The notes: generated from the letters alone by a model not told the origin. A DNA stretch of 11,758 nt from DASRHY01 sp046765875 (GCA_046765875.1 JBKPSJ010000336.1:1-11758); one strand, 5' to 3'; shown: positions 1-6,824, counted from the stretch's first letter. Made by a program: numbers and translations.

Positions 1-2226
1 CTCGCGGATGTCGCCCTCGTCCTGGATGTGCATCCAGATGTCGGCCAGGTCCGGCCGCATCCGCCACTGCTCGGCGGTCGCCTTGAGGATCACGTCCCAG
101 CCGAGCTCCTTGGCCCGCGCGACCGCCTCGTCGGCCGACAGCACCGGGTACGACGGCAGCACGCCGATGTCGTAGTAGCTCAGCAGCCGCTGCCGCTCGT
201 CGGCGTCGAGCTCGGCACCCTCGGGATTGCGGGCCAGGTAGTCCGCGACGAACGCCTCCGCCGCCCGGCTGTCGACCCCGTCCAGCTCCGGCACGTGGCT
301 CTCGCCGCGCCGTCGCCACTCGGCGTACGTCGTCACCTTGGACAGGGCGCCGACCGCGTACTGGGGCGAGGAGTACGACGGGATCGACCCGCGCGCGGCA
401 CCTCCGTACGGGTCCGGGACGCGGAGCGGCTCCGGCACTCGGCGGGAGGCGAGGAACGTCGACACGACCGGCTTGGACGATCCCTTCGCGGCGTCGGCGA
501 TCACCCGGGCCACGTCCTCGCCGGTGGTCCGCAGCGGCGGGATGAAGATCACCACGACGGAGTGCACGTCGTCGTCGGCGAGTACGCCGTCCAGCGCGCC
601 GGCGAACTCATCGGCGGTCGCCTCCGAGCCGAGCGTGGTGCACTCCTGGTCGACGATCTCGAGCCCGTGCCCTGCGGCCGCGTCCATGGCGAGCAGGGTC
701 AGCGCGTCGGAGTTGCTCACGATCGCGACGTTGCGGCCGCGCGGCAGCGGCTGGTGCGCCAGCAACTGAGCGACGTCGAACAGCTCGCCCGGGGTGTCGA
801 CGCCGATCAGCCCGCTCTGCCGGAACAGCGAGTCGATAGTTGCGTTCGGCAACTGGCTGCGCCGGACCGTGTGCCCGAGTGGCACCCCCTGGGTGGACCG
901 GCCGGACTTGAGCGCCACCACCGGCTTGCGCAGGGCCAGCCGGCGCGCTACCCGCTGGGACTTGCGCGGGTTACCCATCGACTCCAGGTACAGCAGCACG
1001 ACCTCGGTGGCCTCGTCGGAATACCAGTACTGCATCAGATCGTTGCCGGACACATCGGCCCGGTTGCCAGCCGAGACGAAACTGCTCAGCCCGATTCCCC
1101 GGCCGACCAGGTCGGAGACGATGCTCACCCCGAGCGCGCCGGACTGGCAGAAGAACGCAACCCGGCCGCGGGCGGGCATCACCGGCGACAGGCTCGCATT
1201 CAGCTTGATCTCCGGGTCGGTGTTGACCACGCCGAGCGCGTTCGGCCCGATCACCCGCAGCCCGTACGACCGGGCCAGCCCGACCAGCCGGCGCTGCCGG
1301 GCCCGGCCCTCGGAGCCGACCTCGGCGAACCCGCTGGACACCACGACCAGCCCGCGGGCGCCCTTGGCCGCGCAGTCCAGCACCACGTCCTCGACGTCTT
1401 CGGCGTGCACCGCGACCACCGCGAGGTCGACCGTGCCGGGCACGTCGCGGATCGTCGGGTACGCCGGAACGCCGTTGATCTCGGGCGTGTCCGCGTCGGT
1501 GTTCACGGCGTACAGCGTCCCGGTGAAGCCGGACCCGACCAGATGCTCCAGCAGTGCATGCCCGATCGTGCCGGGACGCCGGCTGGCACCGATCACCGCA
1601 ACGCTCGACGGAGTCAGCAGCCGCTGGATCGAGGTCGCCTCGGACCGCTGCTCGCGTGCCTGCATCACGCCGTACGACGTGTCGGTCGGCAGGATGTCGA
1701 ACGCCACCACGATGACGCCGTCCTCGAACTGCCGGGCCGCGTGGTACCCGGCCTCGGTGAACACCGTCATCATCTTGCGGTTCTCCGGCAGCACCTCGGC
1801 TGTGAACCGGGTGATGCCGTGCTCACGGGCCGCCTGCGCGAGGTGCTCGAGCAGCAACTGGCCCAGCCCGCGGCCCTGGTGCCGGTCCTCGACCAGGAAG
1901 GCGACCTCGGCGACCCTGCTCGTGGTCCGCTCGTACCGGCCGACAGCGATCATCTCGCCGGCCACGATCACGATCAGCGCCAGCCGGTCGCGGTAGTCGA
2001 CCTGGGTGAACCGTGCGACGTCGCGCTCGGACAGCTCCGGGTACGGCGCGAAGAAGCGGAAGTACTTCGACTGGTCCGACACCCGGCTGTAGAAGCTGAC
2101 CAGCAACTCCGCGTCGTCCGGCACGATCGGCCGTATGTGCGCCGTCGCGCCGTCGCGCAGAACCACGTCGGCCTCGTACTCGGCGGGGTACCCGGGCGGA
2201 TACGCGACCTTGGCAGCATCCGTCAC
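1..2226 (-). CDS. Pat-like bifunctional GNAT acetyltransferase / ADP-forming acyl-CoA ligase-type protein (3' end outside window)
   Basis: The frame is open from a GTG at 2226 to the left edge (742 codons, no stop). Residues about 15-185 are a GNAT domain: HIRPI near the start, a candidate catalytic Glu107, and the acetyl-CoA loop Q-G-R-G-L-G at 117-122. A Rossmann CoA-binding domain starts near 207 (SVAVIGASRRPG). A succinyl-CoA-ligase-like domain follows (FFCQSGALG near 357-365; candidate phospho-His452 in QGVPLGH). An ATP-grasp domain begins near 670 and is cut off. GNAT-first order matches Streptomyces PatA-type enzymes and is the reverse of Salmonella Pat. Known members acylate the catalytic lysine of AMP-forming acyl-CoA synthetases, using the ligase part as a sensor; that role here is inferred. 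An in-frame TAG (2238-2236) lies three codons upstream, so the GTG is the only nearby start. It acts in the cytoplasm. Confidence 0.9.
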   Translation of the reverse strand, partial: MTDAAKVAYPPGYPAEYEADVVLRDGATAHIRPIVPDDAELLVSFYSRVSDQSKYFRFFAPYPELSERDVARFTQVDYRDRLALIVIVAGEMIAVGRYERTTSRVAEVAFLVEDRHQGRGLGQLLLEHLAQAAREHGITRFTAEVLPENRKMMTVFTEAGYHAARQFEDGVIVVAFDILPTDTSYGVMQAREQRSEATSIQRLLTPSSVAVIGASRRPGTIGHALLEHLVGSGFTGTLYAVNTDADTPEINGVPAYPTIRDVPGTVDLAVVAVHAEDVEDVVLDCAAKGARGLVVVSSGFAEVGSEGRARQRRLVGLARSYGLRVIGPNALGVVNTDPEIKLNASLSPVMPARGRVAFFCQSGALGVSIVSDLVGRGIGLSSFVSAGNRADVSGNDLMQYWYSDEATEVVLLYLESMGNPRKSQRVARRLALRKPVVALKSGRSTQGVPLGHTVRRSQLPNATIDSLFRQSGLIGVDTPGELFDVAQLLAHQPLPRGRNVAIVSNSDALTLLAMDAAAGHGLEIVDQECTTLGSEATADEFAGALDGVLADDDVHSVVVIFIPPLRTTGEDVARVIADAAKGSSKPVVSTFLASRRVPEPLRVPDPYGGAARGSIPSYSSPQYAVGALSKVTTYAEWRRRGESHVPELDGVDSRAAEAFVADYLARNPEGAELDADERQRLLSYYDIGVLPSYPVLSADEAVARAKELGWDVILKATAEQWRMRPDLADIWMHIQDEGDIRE

Positions 2227-2232
2227 GCGGCT

Positions 2233-2238
2233 AGCCTA
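2233..2238 (-). promoter_or_regulatory. Probable -10 box for leaderless transcription of the Pat-like gene
   Basis: On the minus strand TAGGCT fits the actinobacterial TANNNT -10 consensus and ends exactly six bases before the GTG start. Transcription would start at or next to the GTG, giving a leaderless mRNA. No Shine-Dalgarno sequence is visible, which agrees. No convincing -35 was found about 17 bases upstream. Confidence 0.5.
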
Positions 2239-2315
2239 CTCAGCCGCGACGAGACGCCGGCCGTACCGTCAGCGAGCCGGAACCGTCGCGTCGGGTCCCC
2301 GGTGGCTGCGCTGCG

Positions 2316-3182
2316 TCAGCGGTGTGCGTCGAGGGCGATGTCGGCGCCGCCACGGAGCATGCCGATGCCGACCAGACGCTCGAGGCGGCGCACCGTGAAC
2401 GGGTGGGACATCGGCAGCTGGGCGAGGCCGACCCAGAAGCCCCGCAGCCGGCGGCCCTGCGTGACGAGCTCGTCGACGTTGACGTCGTTCTCGGTGTACC
2501 GGCCGGAGGCGAGCAGGACCAGCCCGGTCGCTCCGGTCGGGCACAGGTACGCGCCGTGCCGGTCGGAGGAGTACTCGCGCAGCCGCGACAACGTCGGCCC
2601 GAGAATCGGGATGATGCCCGAGTAGGCGACGACCAGTTGGTACCAGAGCGCGACATGGTGCAGGCGGATGTGGCCGAGCTCGTGGCCGAGGATGAACCGC
2701 AGGCCGTCCCGGTTCTTGTTGTACAGGTTGGCGAACAACTCGTTCGACAGCACGATGTAGTCGTAGCCGGTCGCCTGCGCCGCGAACGCGTTCAGGGTTC
2801 CGTTCCCGTTCGCGAGGTAGATCACGGGCCGCCGCCGCAGCCCGAGTTGCCGCGCGAATCCCTCGGCGGTGTCGTACAGCTCCGGGAACTGGGTCGGCGA
2901 CAGTTCGACAGCGTTGCCTCGTACCGACGCCCGCTGCGTCTCACGAATGACGATCAGCGCGGGCAGGAACAGCAGCAGACCGAAGAATGCCGTCCGGATG
3001 GTGGTTCCCCACGCTGAGTCCTGCACGTTCTGTGGCAGGAACCACAAGGTCACCGCGGCCTGCACGATGAAGGCGACGATGAGGACGTTGAGAGCGACCA
3101 TGAAGCCGAAGAACGGGAACTCGGCCGGATGCCGTAGCTGCTGCCTTGCCGCCGGCGCGGTGCCCACTCGCTGTGATGCCAT
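2316..3182 (-). CDS. M48 family membrane zinc metallopeptidase
   Basis: The protein has 288 residues. The zinc motif HELGH lies at 167-171 (His167 and His171 as ligands, Glu168 as catalytic base). Glu203 in EYSSD, 32 residues after His171, fits the third ligand, with Asp207 as the conserved partner. This is the M48 (HtpX/Ste24) arrangement. Two hydrophobic helices precede it (about 24-50 and 63-80), and a further hydrophobic stretch lies at about 178-197. Relatives degrade damaged membrane proteins or process secreted ones; the substrate cannot be read here. It is shorter than eukaryotic Ste24 and close to HtpX in size. A good RBS (AGGGAG at 3194-3189, six-base spacing) supports the ATG. The gene ends 89 bases before the Pat-like gene on the same strand; no functional link is evident. 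Confidence 0.88.
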   Translation of the reverse strand: MASQRVGTAPAARQQLRHPAEFPFFGFMVALNVLIVAFIVQAAVTLWFLPQNVQDSAWGTTIRTAFFGLLLFLPALIVIRETQRASVRGNAVELSPTQFPELYDTAEGFARQLGLRRRPVIYLANGNGTLNAFAAQATGYDYIVLSNELFANLYNKNRDGLRFILGHELGHIRLHHVALWYQLVVAYSGIIPILGPTLSRLREYSSDRHGAYLCPTGATGLVLLASGRYTENDVNVDELVTQGRRLRGFWVGLAQLPMSHPFTVRRLERLVGIGMLRGGADIALDAHR

Positions 3183-3188
3183 CGGGTA

Positions 3189-3194
3189 CTCCCT
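3189..3194 (-). promoter_or_regulatory. Ribosome binding site of the M48 peptidase gene
   Basis: AGGGAG lies six bases before the ATG on the minus strand. It is one of the few clear Shine-Dalgarno sites in the window and fixes this start. Confidence 0.6.
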
Positions 3195-3269
3195 CGCGGA
3201 ACCGGCGACACCGGGTCACCGGCTCACTCCTGTGGCCGTCATGAGCATGCTGCGACGAGGGCGCCGGCG

Positions 3270-3290
3270 CCTCATCCAAGGCGGATGAAG
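3270..3290 (-). terminator. Candidate hairpin terminator after the lipoprotein hydrolase gene
   Basis: Directly after the TAG stop (3293-3291) the minus strand has TCATCC, a five-base GCCTT loop, and GGATGA. The stem extends outward by a T-G wobble and a C-G pair. A second GC-rich near-palindrome (3257-3273) follows and partly overlaps. No T-tract is present, as is common in actinomycetes, so termination is inferred from position and stem only. Confidence 0.42.
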
Positions 3291-4211
3291 CTACCGTGCG
3301 TGAGCGGCGATGAAGGCTTCGACGGCCTCTTGTACCGGCGGCTGGCCGGGTGCAACGAAGTACTCGACGCCGTGCATGGCACCCGGCACGATTGTCAGCG
3401 AGCGCTTCGCTTTCGTTGCCTTGTACAACGTTCTTGCCACGTCGGCATAGTCGCCGTCATCGGTCGACGCGACGTACAACACCGGCATGGTAAGGCGGCT
3501 GGCCGCCGTCCGAGTGTCGATGCCGGCGAAGTTCGCAGACGCGGAAAGGCTGACCACGCCATCGACCGGCGGACGGGCGGCCGCTGCTCCCGCCAGGACG
3601 GAGCTGGCGCCCATCGAGGCGCCCACCAGCACCACCTTGGCCGCGCCGTGCCCGCGCAGGTACCGCGCCGCCGCGGCGACGTCCAGACCGTACGGCAGCG
3701 GCTGGTCGCCTTCGTACTGGACGTAACCGGCGCTGCCCCGGCCCTCGAGATCCATCGTCAGCACTTGGTAGCCCGCGCCGGCGAGGGTGCGCGCGTACGG
3801 CATCCACTGGCACAGATCGCCGTCGGACATGTGCGCCAGAACCACGCCGGCTCCGCCCCGTCCGACGACCGCACCGGTGAGCGTGGCCCCGGACAGCGAC
3901 CTGTACGTGATCGGGCGGGCGCCGTCGCCCGGTCGCAGACACGCGGCGCCGATGCTCGCGGCCGGTGACGGCGGCACGGTGAGCGTCGGCGTGCCGGTCG
4001 GCGTGATCGCCCCAACCGTCGTTGGCGTCTCGGTCACTGTCTCGGAGGGTGTATCGGTCGCCGTCTCGGTAGGCGTCGCGGTCACCGGCGTGACCGTGGG
4101 ACTGGCGTCCGGGTCCGCTGAGTCGGACGAACACGCCACCAGCGCCCACGCGGCCGAGCATGCCGCCACGGTCAGTACGAGCAACCGGACCCCGCCCACC
4201 GGTCGCGTCAT
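3291..4211 (-). CDS. Secreted lipoprotein alpha/beta hydrolase
   Basis: The protein has 306 residues. A basic N-terminus and hydrophobic stretch end in a lipobox, L-V-A-C, with Cys27 as the likely lipidated residue. A Thr/Ser/Pro-rich linker follows (about 28-85), then an alpha/beta hydrolase domain (about 95-306). The nucleophile elbow is G-A-S-M-G with Ser199; the acid is probably Asp251 or Asp252; the histidine is His280 in GAMHG. Cys91 and Cys134 could form a disulfide outside the membrane. The fold resembles dienelactone-hydrolase or acyl-esterase types, but the substrate is unknown. The ATG has a GAGG eight bases upstream, and this start yields a complete signal peptide. The gene follows the short split-barrel gene by 89 bases with hairpins between, so it probably has its own promoter. 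Confidence 0.85.
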   Translation of the reverse strand: MTRPVGGVRLLVLTVAACSAAWALVACSSDSADPDASPTVTPVTATPTETATDTPSETVTETPTTVGAITPTGTPTLTVPPSPAASIGAACLRPGDGARPITYRSLSGATLTGAVVGRGGAGVVLAHMSDGDLCQWMPYARTLAGAGYQVLTMDLEGRGSAGYVQYEGDQPLPYGLDVAAAARYLRGHGAAKVVLVGASMGASSVLAGAAAARPPVDGVVSLSASANFAGIDTRTAASRLTMPVLYVASTDDGDYADVARTLYKATKAKRSLTIVPGAMHGVEYFVAPGQPPVQEAVEAFIAAHAR

Positions 4212-4234
4212 ACCCGCGTCCTCGGTCTCGTCAT
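4208..4234 (-). other. Possible eight-codon upstream ORF coupled to the hydrolase start
   Basis: An ATG at 4234-4232 encodes MTRPRTRV and stops at a TGA that overlaps the hydrolase ATG (shared ATGA at 4211-4208). The RBS-like GAGG (4223-4220) of the main gene lies inside it. The first codons resemble those of the main gene (ATGACGAGACCG versus ATGACGCGACCG), so it may be a small duplication or chance. No direct proof of translation. Confidence 0.25.
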
Positions 4235-4240
4235 GCGGTC

Positions 4241-4270
4241 AACCTCGCGGGCCGGCGTTCCGGCCGTCAA
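4241..4270 (-). promoter_or_regulatory. Candidate promoter with internal inverted repeat for the hydrolase gene
   Basis: On the minus strand TTGACG (4270-4265) is a good -35 match. GAGGTT (4246-4241), 18 bases on, is a weak -10. The spacer holds a perfect inverted repeat, GGCCGG and CCGGCC separated by four bases (4250-4265), which could be an operator or a second terminator hairpin for the upstream gene. A start site about seven bases after the -10 would fall at the ATG of the small upstream ORF. Confidence 0.3.
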
Positions 4271-4272
4271 CA

Positions 4273-4294
4273 CCTTTCGTTCCAGACCGAAAGG
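4273..4294 (-). terminator. Hairpin terminator candidate after the short split-barrel gene
   Basis: CCTTTCG and CGAAAGG form a perfect seven-base-pair stem with an eight-base loop, six bases past the TGA at 4303-4301 on the minus strand. In minus-strand sense it is followed by TGTTG, a weak T-run. A second perfect hairpin (4250-4265) follows. Its position straight after a stop codon favours a terminator. Confidence 0.45.
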
Positions 4295-4300
4295 CGCCGC

Positions 4301-4684
4301 TCACAGCCAGATGGACTCGTACGGCTGGCTCAGGTGCTGCTGGGTCTCGGCGTGCATGATGGTGCCGGTCCAGGAGCGGACCCGGTCCGCGGTGAGCTCG
4401 ACGGCCACGTCATCGAACGAGTTCCACGCTCGGTCGATCTCGTCCAGCGCCTCCGGCTGGATGTACTTGGCGCGGAGGTCGTGGTTGATCCGGCGGGCCT
4501 CGTCGCCGTCGATGATGCGGCCGGTGCCCTCCAGGCTCACCATCAGCTGCTGTCCGGTGGAGCGGTGGTGCACCGAACCGTCCGCGTTGACCGTCCCGAC
4601 CGCGGCCGTACCCTGGCTCGCCAGCACGTCGGCGATCTCCTCATCGGTCGAATGGTCCCGGTAGATCTGCTCCGCGTCTGCCAT
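4301..4684 (-). CDS. Short pyridoxamine-phosphate-oxidase-like (split-barrel) protein, probably internally deleted
   Basis: The protein has 127 residues. The N-terminus (about 13-40: DEEIADVLASQGTAAVGTV then NADGSVH) matches the first helix and strand of FMN-binding split-barrel proteins. The C-terminal part (GTGRIIDGDEARRINH, then AKYI, then FDDVAVELTADRVRSWTG) matches the end of an actinobacterial PPOX-type family. Between them, DGSVHH runs almost directly into RSTGQQLMVSL. From memory, relatives have some 35-40 more residues there, forming central strands and contacting the flavin phosphate. The frame is intact, so this would be an in-frame deletion or a genuinely compact variant; flavin binding is doubtful. 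AAGGGGG (4696-4690), five bases from the ATG, is a good RBS. The gene is divergent from the acyl-CoA synthetase across 74 bases. Confidence 0.6.
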   Translation of the reverse strand: MADAEQIYRDHSTDEEIADVLASQGTAAVGTVNADGSVHHRSTGQQLMVSLEGTGRIIDGDEARRINHDLRAKYIQPEALDEIDRAWNSFDDVAVELTADRVRSWTGTIMHAETQQHLSQPYESIWL

Positions 4685-4689
4685 CGTCG

Positions 4690-4696
4690 CCCCCTT
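4690..4696 (-). promoter_or_regulatory. Ribosome binding site of the short split-barrel gene
   Basis: AAGGGGG on the minus strand, five bases before the ATG at 4684. It supports this start and shows that the gene is still equipped for translation. Confidence 0.55.
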
Positions 4697-4746
4697 GTCC
4701 CGGGAACAGAGAGGGTTGACAGCTTCATGTCGGCGGTGCGGTGGGC

Positions 4747-4752
4747 AATAGT
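4747..4752 (+). promoter_or_regulatory. Candidate -10 box for leaderless expression of the acyl-CoA synthetase
   Basis: AATAGT (four of six matches to TATAAT) ends six bases before the ATG at 4759, the same spacing as at 2226 and 6576, and no Shine-Dalgarno site is seen. A perfect TTGACA lies at 4716-4721, but the 25-base gap to this box is too long for a standard promoter, so its pairing is uncertain. The 74-base divergent region must also hold the promoter of the split-barrel gene. Confidence 0.38.
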
Positions 4753-4758
4753 GCTGCC

Positions 4759-6504
4759 ATGGCGGCCGACAACTCTGCTGACAGCTCAGAACGCAGTACG
4801 TCCGAGAACACCAGGCGGTTCCGCGAGGCGCGTGACTTCCTGGTCGCCCACCGCGAGGACTACGACACCGCGTACCGGGACTTCCGATGGCCCCGCTTCG
4901 AGCAGTTCAACTGGGCCCGGGACTGGTTCGACGCACTCGCCGTCGAGCAGCCGGACGTCGCCGCCCTCACGATCGTCGAGACCGACGGCGAGGTGAACAG
5001 CCTCACGTACGCCGAGATGGCCCAGCGCTCCAGCCAGGTGGCCGGCTGGCTGTCGGTCCACGGACTGCGCAAGGGCGACCGGGTCCTGATCGTGCTCGGC
5101 AACCAGATCGAGTTGTGGGAGACCATGCTCGCCTGCATCCGGCTCGGCGCGGTGATGATCCCGGCGACCACCCTGCTCACCGAGGCCGACCTGGCCGACC
5201 GGATCGACCGCGGCGAGGTGAAGTTCGTCGTGGCCTTGGCGGCCGACGCCGACCGGTACAAGGGCATCGCCGACGGTTGCACCAAGGTGGCGGTCGGCAA
5301 CAACCACGTACCTGGCTGGCTCAACTACTCCGACTCCGAGACGTTCGTCGGTGAGTCGGACCCGAGCAGTCCGGCGGACGAGTTCGAGACCGCGGCGGAC
5401 GACCCGCTGCTGCTGTACTTCACCTCCGGTACGACGAGTCTGCCGAAGCTGGTCGAGCACAGCCATGTCAGCTACCCGGTCGGGCACCTGTCGACCATGT
5501 ACTGGATCGGCCTGCAACCGGGCGACGTACACCTCAACGTGTCCTCGCCGGGCTGGGCCAAGCACTCCTGGAGCAATGTGTTCGCGCCGTGGAACGCGGG
5601 TGCGACGGTGTTCCTCTACAACTACAGCCGGTTCGACGCAGCGGCGATGCTCGACGTACTGGCGACGTACGGCGTGACCACGTTCTGCGCGCCGCCGACG
5701 GTGTGGCGGATGCTGATCCAGGCCGATCTGGCCTCGGCGAAGGTGGCGATCCGCGAGTGCATCAGCGCCGGCGAGCCGCTCAACCCGGAGGTGATCGAGC
5801 AGGTCCGGCACGCCTGGGACATCACCATCCGCGACGGCTTCGGGCAGACCGAGACCACTGCGCAGATCGGCAACTCCCCCGGCCAGCCGATCAAGCCGGG
5901 CTCGATGGGCCGGCCGCTGCCCGGGTACTCGATCGCGCTGGTCGACGTGGCCACCGGTGAGGTCGGCGACGACGGCGAGATCTGCGTCGAGCTGGCGCCG
6001 CCGCCGGTGCCGCTGATGACGGGATACCGCGACGACCCGCACCGCACCGCCGAGGTGATGCGCGACGGCTTCTACCATACCGGCGATGTGGCCGGCCGTG
6101 ACGGCGACGGCTACATCACCTACGTCGGACGTGCCGACGACGTGTTCAAGGCCAGCGACTACCGGATCTCGCCGTTCGAGCTGGAGTCGGTGCTGATCGA
6201 GCACCCGGCGGTCGCCGAGGCCGCGGTGGTCCCGTCGCCGGACCCGGTACGGCTCTCGGTGCCGAAGGCGTACATCGTCCTGGCATCCGGGTACGAGCCG
6301 TCGCGCGACCTGGCCGCTGACATCCTCGGTTTCTGCCGCACCCATCTGGCGGCGTACAAGCGGATCCGGAAGATCGAGTTCGCCGAGCTCCCCAAGACCA
6401 TCTCGGGCAAGATCCGCCGGGTCGAGTTGCGTGCCGACGAGGCGGAGAAGGTCGAGCGGGGTACCCGCGGCGCGAACGCGTACGACGAGTCCGACTTCAT
6501 CTGA
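4759..6504 (+). CDS. AMP-forming acyl-CoA synthetase (medium-chain ACSM-like)
   Basis: From the ATG at 4759 the protein has 581 residues, normal for this family. It adenylates a carboxylic acid with ATP and transfers the acyl group to CoA. Motifs in order: phosphate loop T-S-G-T-T-S-L-P-K (222-230), adenine motif DGFGQTET (359-366), ribose-binding Asp443 in TGD, hinge region near Arg458 and Lys464 (GRADDVFK), and P-K-T-I-S-G-K (545-551) with catalytic Lys551. The segment after the P-loop (VEHSHVSYPVGHLSTMYWIG, then SSPGWAKHSW) resembles ACSM-type medium-chain or benzoate/isobutyrate ligases more than acetyl-CoA synthetase; the exact acid is unknown. Lys551 is the residue that Pat-type enzymes acylate in homologues. 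An in-frame GTG at 4741 is possible but would include the putative -10 box in the coding region. Confidence 0.92.
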   Translation: MAADNSADSSERSTSENTRRFREARDFLVAHREDYDTAYRDFRWPRFEQFNWARDWFDALAVEQPDVAALTIVETDGEVNSLTYAEMAQRSSQVAGWLSVHGLRKGDRVLIVLGNQIELWETMLACIRLGAVMIPATTLLTEADLADRIDRGEVKFVVALAADADRYKGIADGCTKVAVGNNHVPGWLNYSDSETFVGESDPSSPADEFETAADDPLLLYFTSGTTSLPKLVEHSHVSYPVGHLSTMYWIGLQPGDVHLNVSSPGWAKHSWSNVFAPWNAGATVFLYNYSRFDAAAMLDVLATYGVTTFCAPPTVWRMLIQADLASAKVAIRECISAGEPLNPEVIEQVRHAWDITIRDGFGQTETTAQIGNSPGQPIKPGSMGRPLPGYSIALVDVATGEVGDDGEICVELAPPPVPLMTGYRDDPHRTAEVMRDGFYHTGDVAGRDGDGYITYVGRADDVFKASDYRISPFELESVLIEHPAVAEAAVVPSPDPVRLSVPKAYIVLASGYEPSRDLAADILGFCRTHLAAYKRIRKIEFAELPKTISGKIRRVELRADEAEKVERGTRGANAYDESDFI

Positions 6505-6529
6505 GCTGCGGCTAAGCCCGCCGCCGTCG

Positions 6530-6550
6530 CCGACACCACAGCGGTGACGG
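6530..6550 (+). terminator. Weak hairpin after the acyl-CoA synthetase gene
   Basis: CCG-A-CACC and GGTG-A-CGG form a stem with one A-A mismatch and a five-base loop, 26 bases past the stop and followed by TTGCCC. An outer inverted repeat, CGCCGTCG (6522-6529) and CGACGGCG (6556-6563), encloses it. It could be a terminator or a regulatory structure upstream of the DUF2630 gene. Confidence 0.33.
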
Positions 6551-6563
6551 TTGCCCGACGGCG

Positions 6564-6569
6564 TACGGT
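6564..6569 (+). promoter_or_regulatory. Probable -10 box for leaderless DUF2630 transcript
   Basis: TACGGT fits TANNNT and ends exactly six bases before the ATG at 6576. No Shine-Dalgarno sequence precedes the ATG. It touches the right arm of the outer inverted repeat (6556-6563), which could affect promoter access. Confidence 0.48.
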
Positions 6570-6575
6570 GACCGC

Positions 6576-6824
6576 ATGACCGAGGACCGATCGATCTTCG
6601 CCCACATCGACGAACTCGTCGCCGAGGAGCACGCGCTGCGCGCCAAGCTGACCGCCGGCGAGATCAGCCGTGACGAGGAGCGCGAGCGGCTGGCCGAGCT
6701 CGAGGTCGACCTGGACCGCTGCTGGGACCTGCTGCGGCAGCGACGGGCCAAGCGGGAGTTCGGCGCGAACCCCGACGAGGCAACCGAACGCCCGGGCGGG
6801 ACCGTCGAGAACTACCTCGGCTAG
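6576..6824 (+). CDS. DUF2630 family small protein
   Basis: This is an 82-residue, charged, mostly helical protein that I recognise as DUF2630: IDELVAEEHALR near residues 11-22, a GEISRDEE turn at about 28-35, then LDRCWDLLRQRRAKREFG at about 47-64 and a C-terminal ENYL. The two helices probably form a hairpin or coiled coil. It has no signal or membrane segment, so it should be cytoplasmic. Function is unknown for the family, which is widespread in actinobacteria. It starts 71 bases after the acyl-CoA synthetase, with hairpins between and its own -10 candidate, so it is likely transcribed separately. Its TAG stop lies within a CTAG that also ends the convergent F420-class gene. Confidence 0.88.
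   Translation: MTEDRSIFAHIDELVAEEHALRAKLTAGEISRDEERERLAELEVDLDRCWDLLRQRRAKREFGANPDEATERPGGTVENYLG

Noticed and set aside
28..2625. Long plus-strand open frame of 865 codons opposite the Pat-like gene and part of the M48 gene
   Set aside because: Composition is Arg/His/Val/Gln-rich low-complexity, typical of the antisense frame of GC-rich genes; no domain is recognisable, and the minus-strand proteins have clear motifs.
3257..3273. GC-rich near-palindrome GAGGGCGCCGGCGCCTC as an operator
   Set aside because: It has no loop, one base of asymmetry, and lies after a gene end; simple GC bias explains it, so it is mentioned only with the adjacent terminator.
4716..4721. Perfect TTGACA as the -35 of the acyl-CoA synthetase promoter
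   Set aside because: It lies 25 bases from the best -10 candidate, and no -10-like hexamer occurs at 16-18 bases, so it was not called as a paired element.
4741..4758. GTG at 4741 as the start of the acyl-CoA synthetase
   Set aside because: No RBS, and the six added codons cover the putative -10 box; the ATG at 4759 fits the leaderless spacing. It cannot be fully excluded.
4786..6345. 519-codon minus-strand frame opposite the acyl-CoA synthetase
   Set aside because: Antisense shadow: Arg/Val/His-rich with no motifs, while the plus strand encodes all adenylate-forming motifs in order.
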